From positions 1 through 58,052 of the forward strand of contig JAQZBN010000033.1 in the NCBI GenBank assembly GCA_029238935.1: DNA of 58,052 nt, read 5' to 3'. Under the pieces are notes generated by a model that was given only the letters and a program-made list of their open reading frames with translations, searched no databases and had not been told where the DNA came from. Both the position numbers and the translations under genes were made by a program. Of the stretch, positions 52,470-58,052 are shown in pieces. The stretch comes from Herbinix sp. Its GTDB lineage: Bacteria; Bacillota; Clostridia; Lachnospirales; Lachnospiraceae. Each line of letters starts with the position of its first letter. The stretch's first letter is position 1.

Positions 52470-54053
52470 ATGAAATCGATTATTACAAAACAATATCTTA
52501 AGCTGCCAGTAAATCAAGAAGCTTCAAAAAAGAAAATTGAATTTTATTCTAATGAGCAACTTGTATTTGATCTGGATTGTCGTGTGGATATGATTAACCC
52601 TAGACGTTTTCATTATGTAGATGTAAGACTGTTACTTGGAAAGGAGATTGAATTAAAAATTTCCCCGAATATGGAGTTCCAGCTTGAATATGTAGATGAA
52701 ATTCCATCAGAAGGAGTTTACCAAGAAGTATATCGTCCGCAGGTACATTTTACAGTCAAAAAGGGATGGATCAATGATCCCAATGGCTTGTTCTATGCAA
52801 ATAACACCTATCACATGTTCTATCAATATAATCCGGCCAGTATTGAATGGGATAACATGCATTGGGGGCATGCGATATCTCAGGATTTAATCCACTGGAC
52901 TGAGCTGGAAACTGCATTATTTCCGGACGAACTGGGAACAATGTTTTCCGGTTGTGCATTCGTTGATACTAAAAATGATAGTGGATTAAAGGAAAACGAG
53001 AATGATGTAATCTTGCTTTATTATACTGCAGCAGGAAACACATCGAAGTTATCTTTCGGTAAAAAATTTACTCAGTGTCTGGCATACTCCACGGATAATG
53101 GATTGACCTTTCAAAAGTATGATAAAAACCCAGTGGTACCTCATCTGGTTGGAAGCAATCGTGATCCTAAGGTCGTATACTCCAAAGAGCTGGATCAATA
53201 TGTGATGGCACTATACCTGGAAGAGAGTGATTATATCCTCTTGACATCAGTTAACTTACTGGACTGGGAACAACTCCATATGGTTACACTGGCAAATGAT
53301 AATGAATGTCCGGATATTTATCCCCTTGAGGTGGAAAATGAACCAGGCGTTATAAAATGGATCATATCCGGTGCATCCGATCGGTATTTGATTGGCAGTA
53401 TGGATTCTAAGAAGCATTGCTTTATGATACAGCAGGAGTCCAAAGCATATCGTCATGGAGCTCGTGTATCCTATGCAGCTCAAACCTTTGATCACACTGG
53501 GAATCGACGGATTAAGATAGCATGGGAAAGCGTTCGTTGTCCGGATAGTCCTTTTCATAGTCAGATGTCAGTTCCATGTGATGTATCATTGTATCATTTA
53601 AGAAATGAATATTATCTAAGAACAAATCCGGTTCCAGAACTAGAAGCACTTCGTTATCACGAGAGAGAAATGATAAATGTAGAAATTAATAAGGATACTC
53701 CATGGGCTGTATCTGGTATCGATAAGCAAGCTTTAGATATCATATTCACAATGAATGAAAATTCGGATTGGTTTGATCTCTCTATATTTGGACTGAAGAT
53801 GAAAGTGGATGTTCGTGCGAATCGTATTAATATAGGTGATAATAAATTACCGTTATCCTATACGTATCATAATAAAAAGTTACGTGTCATAGTAGATACT
53901 TGCGGCTTTGAACTATTTGCCGACGATGGATTGATCTACACAGCGGAAAATTTTATCTGTGATTATAATCTGAACTCTTTGTCTATCACAACGGATTCCT
54001 ATGCTAAAATGGAAGAAATCTGTGTTTACACCTTGAAGAGGATTTGGTATTAA
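52470..54053 (+). CDS. GH32 beta-fructosidase
   Basis: The 527-residue GH32 enzyme has its three catalytic signatures intact: WINDPNG with nucleophile Asp103, RDP with transition-state stabiliser Asp232, and ECPDIYPL with acid/base Glu279. A five-bladed propeller (about 90-390) is followed by the beta-sandwich module. About 85 extra residues precede the propeller. No signal peptide is seen, so it acts on imported sucrose, short fructans or their phosphates. WINDPNG is the more general form; levanase, inulinase and invertase cannot be told apart by eye. It is followed 95 bases later by a GH172 gene and preceded by an AraC regulator. Confidence 0.92.
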   Translation: MKSIITKQYLKLPVNQEASKKKIEFYSNEQLVFDLDCRVDMINPRRFHYVDVRLLLGKEIELKISPNMEFQLEYVDEIPSEGVYQEVYRPQVHFTVKKGWINDPNGLFYANNTYHMFYQYNPASIEWDNMHWGHAISQDLIHWTELETALFPDELGTMFSGCAFVDTKNDSGLKENENDVILLYYTAAGNTSKLSFGKKFTQCLAYSTDNGLTFQKYDKNPVVPHLVGSNRDPKVVYSKELDQYVMALYLEESDYILLTSVNLLDWEQLHMVTLANDNECPDIYPLEVENEPGVIKWIISGASDRYLIGSMDSKKHCFMIQQESKAYRHGARVSYAAQTFDHTGNRRIKIAWESVRCPDSPFHSQMSVPCDVSLYHLRNEYYLRTNPVPELEALRYHEREMINVEINKDTPWAVSGIDKQALDIIFTMNENSDWFDLSIFGLKMKVDVRANRINIGDNKLPLSYTYHNKKLRVIVDTCGFELFADDGLIYTAENFICDYNLNSLSITTDSYAKMEEICVYTLKRIWY

Positions 54054-54147
54054 TAAGGTATGGTAATTAATAAAGTATGGTAATGTATTCATTTTACATA
54101 ATATCTCTATCTATATGATATTCAATTATAATAAAGAGGTTGAAACT

Positions 54148-55254
54148 ATGTATAACATCTTTTCAAATCAGTTATCATCAATACCGCTGGTGAATGGTGG
54201 TAAGAGTCGTGCCATTAATGCGGAAAATCCAACTGGAGAAAAAGGTTGCGGTGGAATGTCCTCCAGTCATTTAGGTGTTTCTAGAAAAGGCTCTCCATGT
54301 CTTACAATAAAGTCCGGGGAGGAAACGGTACTTGCCAGTATTCGTGGAACCGGTGTAATAAATCATATCTGGATTACAGTGACAGATAAAACTTCAGAAG
54401 CGGATTGCTTCGTATTACGGGATTTGGTATTACGAATGTATTGGGATCAGGAAGATACTCCCTCGGTGGAATGTCCTTTGGGAGACTTTTTCTGCTTAGG
54501 GTTTGGTGCTAGTTATGTAGTAAACTCATTTCCCGTTGTAGTAAATCCCTTGCGTGGAATGAATTGCTATTTTCCAATGCCATTTGGTAAACACGCCAAA
54601 ATAACCATTGAAAATCAGCATGTTCGGGATATCGGAGGTTTCTTTTATCAGGTGGATTATTGTCTGTATGATTCGCTACCTGATAGTGCGGGTTACTTTC
54701 ATGCAAGTTGGAGAAGAGAAAATCCGACTAAAATTGGAAAGGACTATACCATCCTTGATCATGTGAAAGGGAAAGGGCAGTACATAGGTACATTTATGGC
54801 ACTTTCAACTCTACAACGTTATTGGTGGGGAGAAGGTGAAATCAAATTTTATATGGATGGTGACGAGGAGTATCCGACCATTTGCGGTACTGGAACAGAA
54901 GATTATTTTGGGGGAGCTTGGAGTTTTGCAAAGCACGAAAATGGCAACACCATAGAAACGACTTATCATACACCATTTCTCGGGTATCCTTATTACTCCA
55001 ATCAGGATGATATCATAAAACATCCTTGCCATAATAGTGACTGCCCACCGATGCGAAGTTTTTATCGTTGGCATATCCCGGATCCGATTTATTTTGAACA
55101 GGATTTAAAGGTGACGCTTCAACAAATTGGTGTTAGTCATAATGGTTTGTTTGAAAGAAGTGATGATGTGTCAACGGTAGCGTATTGGTACCAATTAGAA
55201 CCCCATATGCCATTTGATAGGTTCCCAGAGCCAGGGCTTCGTGTCCCCAGATGA
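54148..55254 (+). CDS. GH172 (DUF2961) alpha-fructofuranosidase / difructose-anhydride enzyme
   Basis: The protein has 368 residues from the ATG at 54148, behind AAAGAGG. DUF2961 is now classed as GH172, whose characterised members act on alpha-D-fructofuranosides or on difructose dianhydride I. Family features are a jelly-roll core with VLASIRGTGVINHIWITV, LGDFFCLGFG, NCYFPMPF, GEGEIKFYMDG and CGTGTEDYFGG. The last two blocks carry the conserved acids (Glu229/Glu231 and Glu251). Some members form hexamers. Its place right after GH32 suggests a shared fructose-based substrate containing alpha-linked fructose. Some GH172 members act on arabinofuranosides, so the alternative is open. Confidence 0.82.
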   Translation: MYNIFSNQLSSIPLVNGGKSRAINAENPTGEKGCGGMSSSHLGVSRKGSPCLTIKSGEETVLASIRGTGVINHIWITVTDKTSEADCFVLRDLVLRMYWDQEDTPSVECPLGDFFCLGFGASYVVNSFPVVVNPLRGMNCYFPMPFGKHAKITIENQHVRDIGGFFYQVDYCLYDSLPDSAGYFHASWRRENPTKIGKDYTILDHVKGKGQYIGTFMALSTLQRYWWGEGEIKFYMDGDEEYPTICGTGTEDYFGGAWSFAKHENGNTIETTYHTPFLGYPYYSNQDDIIKHPCHNSDCPPMRSFYRWHIPDPIYFEQDLKVTLQQIGVSHNGLFERSDDVSTVAYWYQLEPHMPFDRFPEPGLRVPR

Positions 55255-55260
55255 ACAGAA

Positions 55261-55322
55261 GGTGCCTGACCCTCTTAAGAAATTCTTACGAACGTAAGAA
55301 TTTCATAAGAGGGTCAGGCACC
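55261..55322. repeat. 62-nt near-perfect palindrome between convergent genes
   Basis: Two 30-base arms (55261-55290 and 55293-55322) are exact reverse complements except for one A/A-type mismatch, with AA at the centre. The outer arm begins GGTGCCTGACCC. It lies 6 bases after the GH172 stop and 7 bases before the RsmH stop. It can end transcription from both sides only weakly, since T-runs are short. Its length and GC-rich ends recall REP-like or miniature palindromic mobile elements. No second copy was seen in this window. Confidence 0.85.
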
Positions 55323-55329
55323 ATTATTA

Positions 55330-56379
55330 TCATGCTTTTATTGCCCACCGAAGTTTGGCGGATTTAGCACGACTATTGGTATTACATTCCTCTGCGGATG
55401 GGCGGATCGCATCAGGTGCTATTTCACGATAAATACCTTCACGGTAAAATCGTTGAAACGATTTTTTTACGAGGCGATCTTCTCCTGAATGAAAGGAAAG
55501 GATTGCAACACGTCCACCTTCAGCAAGAGCAGCAGGAAGTTTTTCTAAAAAATCATATAAAACCTCAAATTCATTATTAACATCAATCCGTAATGCCTGA
55601 AAACATCTTTGACAGGATTTTTTGATTTCTTCCTCTCTTGTTTTTTCCGGAAGGAGTTTCAGAGCTTCTTTTATAATTTGTTGCAGCTTTGTAGTTGTCG
55701 TTATTTCTTTCCCTTTTTTGATTTCGGAGAGAATGGCACGAGAGATTACTTCGGAATGTGGCTCATCAGAGTTTTCCAGTAACATACCCTGCAATTCAAC
55801 TTGTGAAATCGTCTTTAAACGATCTGCTGCAGACACACCTTTGCTGGGGTCTAGCCTTAAGTCTAGAGGTCCCTCACTCTTATAGGAGAAACCTCTTTCC
55901 GGATTATCTATTTGCATAGAAGAGACACCTAAGTCTGCCAATATAAAATTGAGAGGACCCGCTTCCTGAGCAATTAGATCTATATTGGAAAAATTCATAT
56001 TCTTGATGGTTAGAATTTCAGAGCCGTAACCGAAACGCTCTAAACGTTCTCTCGTACGGGGCAATTCAATCGTATCTACATCTGTTGCATATAAGTGACC
56101 TTTTGAGTTTAAACATTTTAACATTTCTAATGTATGACCACCATAACCAAGGGTTGCATCCATTCCGATTTGCCCAGGGGTTATCTGTAAAAATTCTAAT
56201 ATTTCATTCACGCAAATGGAACGATGCATACCAGCAGGAGTATTGCCCTTTTGAATAACCTTTGCAACAGCATCAGCATATTTTTCTGGTTGCAGTTCCT
56301 TATATTTTTCCTTAAAGGTTTTCGGATGAGTACCTTGATAACGTACACGTCGTTGATGCTTTTGTTCTTGATTATCCAT
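55330..56379 (-). CDS. rsmH: RsmH (MraW)-type 16S rRNA methyltransferase, orphan copy
   Basis: The 349-residue SAM-dependent methyltransferase has the RsmH layout: GMDATLGYGGHTLEML (SAM site), FILADLGVSSMQIDNPERGF, LRLDPSKGVSAADRL in place of the usual MD..., QALRIDVNNE and AILSFHSGEDRLVKKSF. Family members methylate N4 of C1402 in 16S rRNA. Two things differ from the usual copy: it is not in the dcw cell-wall cluster, and it has about 40 extra N-terminal residues rich in Lys and Gln. It is probably a paralogue with a different RNA target or condition of use. GGTTACGCAATGG precedes the start; the ribosome binding site is weak. Confidence 0.86.
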   Translation of the reverse strand: MDNQEQKHQRRVRYQGTHPKTFKEKYKELQPEKYADAVAKVIQKGNTPAGMHRSICVNEILEFLQITPGQIGMDATLGYGGHTLEMLKCLNSKGHLYATDVDTIELPRTRERLERFGYGSEILTIKNMNFSNIDLIAQEAGPLNFILADLGVSSMQIDNPERGFSYKSEGPLDLRLDPSKGVSAADRLKTISQVELQGMLLENSDEPHSEVISRAILSEIKKGKEITTTTKLQQIIKEALKLLPEKTREEEIKKSCQRCFQALRIDVNNEFEVLYDFLEKLPAALAEGGRVAILSFHSGEDRLVKKSFQRFYREGIYREIAPDAIRPSAEECNTNSRAKSAKLRWAIKA

Positions 56380-56912
56380 TGCGTAACCTTAGTAATCTTG
56401 CTTTCATGGTTATAAAATTCTATAGTAATGTTTTATAACACGATCGCTCATACTTTCCTCTCACATTTTTATTATCTATTTTTAACAAACATATCATACC
56501 AAATACAATTAATAAAAGCAAACGATTAAATATTTGGATAAAATCATAGCGATAGGATTTGGTAGACCTATGACATATAGGAACGATATCCATAAAGTCT
56601 AGAGGGTTCCTTATGGGGAGTCTACAGAAGTGAAATATGGAAAGTTTATATAACGTAGTACGGATTTCAGAGACTTATATTAGGTTGGATAGTGTGTAAC
56701 CCAGACTTTGTAATAGGAGTCATCAATTGGTTCCTGTGGTGGCTTAATAGTAAACTAATTAGTTTAAGAGAGATTTTCAATTAAATAATCAAGCAAAGAC
56801 ATAGATATGCGACATAATAACATAAAATACCCTATAATATGACACAAATAATAATTTACATCATAGATTATTATTGAGACAAATTTATTTGATCATAATA
56901 AGGAGGTATAAA
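56380..56912. other. Long divergent region before the multicopper oxidase
   Basis: No gene is supported in these 533 bases. Bases about 56559-56627 can fold (GTAGACC with GGAGTCTAC outside, AGGAAC with GTTCCT inside) and could be a small structured RNA, but match no class I know. TATAAT at 56833-56838 with GCGACA 18 bases upstream is a possible promoter. AATAAT and ATTATT flank 56847-56873 as a short dyad. AGGAGGT precedes the oxidase start. Confidence 0.4.
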
Positions 56913-58052
56913 ATGAGTTATTATTATCCATATAATTCGTATGATATGGAAGGTCATGAAGAACATGCAATGAAAGTGGATCCTATAGATCCAATAACCA
57001 TACCAAAGTTTGTCGATTCGCTGCCAATACCAAAGATAGCAGAACCTATCTATCGATGCAATTCACCTAAAGAGGCTGAGTTGTTTTATCAGATTACGAT
57101 GATGGAAGCTAAGCATAAATTTCATAAATATTTTCCTTTAACCACCATATGGGGATATAATGGGACCTATCCTGGTCCAACATTTGAAGTCCCAAAGGAT
57201 GTGCCTGTAAAAGTGAAATGGGAAAACAAATTACCAAACAAACACCTTCTACCAGTCGATCATACACTTCATGGTACAATGGACACTCCGGATGTAAGAA
57301 CCGTAGTCCATCTTCATGGTGCAAATGTAGAAGCTGATAGTGATGGACATCCGGAAGCATGGTATTCGAGTTATAATGAATATGTTGGGCAAAAATACAC
57401 AAGAGAGGTATATGAATATACGAATCATCAGGCAGGAGCTACTTTGTGGTATCATGATCATGCGATAGGAATTACAAGACTTAATGTATATGCAGGATTA
57501 GTAGGATTTTATCTCATAAGAGACTTTTTGGAAAGCAGGTTAAATCTACCAGAAGGACCATATGAAATACCACTCATGATACAAGATAAATCCTTTCAAA
57601 AGGATGGTTCCTTGTTCTATCCTAATAATTCTACACCACCATTGGATAATCCAGTACCATCGACACCTTCATTTTTCTTTGGAAATACTGTAGTGGTCAA
57701 TGGGAAAATATGGCCGTACTTGGAGGTTGAACCACGTAAATATAGATTTCGAATTTTGAACGGATCAAACTTACGTGCTTATGAACTAAAATTAAGTAAT
57801 GATGAAGTATTTTATCAGATAGGTACGGATTTAGGACTAATTCATCATCCAGTGAAAATAGATTCCTTTATTATGGAGCCAGCAGAAAGAATGGATGTAA
57901 TAATCGATTTTTCTAAATATAAAGGCCAGGAAATCATCCTGCAAAATATTGCACAGGGACCTCCAAGCCCAGGGATGGAAGTAATCATGAAGTTCAAAGT
58001 TGGCGAAAAATTAACCAGACCAGATACCAGTGTTATTCCGAAAGAATTGATG
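56913..58052 (+). CDS. Multicopper oxidase, CotA/bilirubin-oxidase-like, C-terminus beyond window
   Basis: The frame opens at ATG 56913 behind AAGGAGGT and stays open to the edge (380 codons). It shows FPLTTIWGYNGTYPGPTF and then two copper-binding motifs in the first cupredoxin domains, VVHLHGANV (His-x-His) and LWYHDHAIG (His-x-His). The second domain follows with FFFGNTVVVNGKIWPYLEV. This is the arrangement of CotA spore-coat laccases and bilirubin oxidases, which couple substrate oxidation to reduction of oxygen to water. No signal peptide is present, as with CotA. In an anaerobic spore-former a spore-coat role is likely. The remaining copper sites fall outside the window, so activity cannot be judged. 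Confidence 0.9.
   Translation, partial: MSYYYPYNSYDMEGHEEHAMKVDPIDPITIPKFVDSLPIPKIAEPIYRCNSPKEAELFYQITMMEAKHKFHKYFPLTTIWGYNGTYPGPTFEVPKDVPVKVKWENKLPNKHLLPVDHTLHGTMDTPDVRTVVHLHGANVEADSDGHPEAWYSSYNEYVGQKYTREVYEYTNHQAGATLWYHDHAIGITRLNVYAGLVGFYLIRDFLESRLNLPEGPYEIPLMIQDKSFQKDGSLFYPNNSTPPLDNPVPSTPSFFFGNTVVVNGKIWPYLEVEPRKYRFRILNGSNLRAYELKLSNDEVFYQIGTDLGLIHHPVKIDSFIMEPAERMDVIIDFSKYKGQEIILQNIAQGPPSPGMEVIMKFKVGEKLTRPDTSVIPKELM

Overview
This is a low-GC, AT-rich window with many purine-rich Shine-Dalgarno sites, strong intrinsic terminators and genes on both strands. The gene content points to an anaerobic, spore-forming, saccharolytic member of the Clostridia: a glycyl radical enzyme with its activase, a 4Fe-4S aldo/keto reductase, many AraC/ROK-controlled glycoside hydrolases, a CotA-like multicopper oxidase, and a LysM/GH18 protein of the spore-hydrolase type. 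It resembles a Lachnospiraceae plant-polysaccharide degrader of the Clostridium phytofermentans kind. That placement is inferred from gene style and was not established by a search. No rRNA, tRNA, CRISPR array, phage or intact insertion sequence was seen.

Layout. 1-7.3 kb: the cut-off end of a UMP-kinase paralogue (-), a LysR remnant, a rifampicin phosphotransferase-type enzyme, a decayed S8 (Csp-like) protease with fragments in three frames, a nucleotidyltransferase-fold protein, and a short-chain dehydrogenase whose start codon position reads ATA. 7.4-11.8 kb: a tight amino-sugar operon (ROK repressor, NagB-type deaminase, ROK kinase, GH4 glycosidase) behind a promoter with a perfect palindromic operator candidate. 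11.8-18 kb: a small membrane protein and a glucose/sorbosone-dehydrogenase-like protein (-), then a uridine-kinase-like protein, a GH3/PA14 glucosidase and a MORN-like small protein. 18.2-23.7 kb: an atypical Fe-S aldo/keto reductase, an AraC regulator, and a glycyl radical enzyme plus activase whose ribosome binding site lies inside a terminator-like hairpin.

23.8-31.7 kb: a three-gene minus-strand operon (HTH regulator and two membrane proteins) with a large palindromic operator, GreA, an unannotated 56-residue gene, a PucR-type regulator next to a condensation-domain-like acyltransferase, and a divergent LysR/aspartase pair. 31.7-42.6 kb: HxlR/old-yellow-enzyme divergent pair, AraC/GH78 rhamnosidase divergent pair, a LysM-GH18 protein lacking the catalytic acids, and several single genes (DUF4180, LigB dioxygenase, tandem GNAT, XRE, HD hydrolase). 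42.6-45.5 kb: a P-type ATPase behind a consensus promoter, a yybP-ykoY-like (Mn2+) riboswitch and an overlapping terminator. 45.5-55.3 kb: AraC with a divergent unrecognised carbohydrate-enzyme-like protein, an XpaC-TelA pair, and an AraC/GH32/GH172 fructan module. 55.3-58 kb: a 62-nt near-perfect palindrome, an orphan RsmH-type methyltransferase, and the beginning of a multicopper oxidase.

How they work together. The recurrent unit is one regulator (AraC or ROK) beside one or two cytoplasmic glycosidases, with no sugar transporter anywhere in the window. Each module (GH4, GH3, GH78, GH32+GH172, the unknown 46.5 kb protein) must therefore rely on uptake systems encoded elsewhere. The most interesting items are the glycyl radical enzyme cluster with its hairpin-masked ribosome binding site, the unknown 522-residue protein, the GH32/GH172 pair, the ATA start, the degenerate GH18, and the orphan paralogues of core enzymes (UMP kinase, RsmH).
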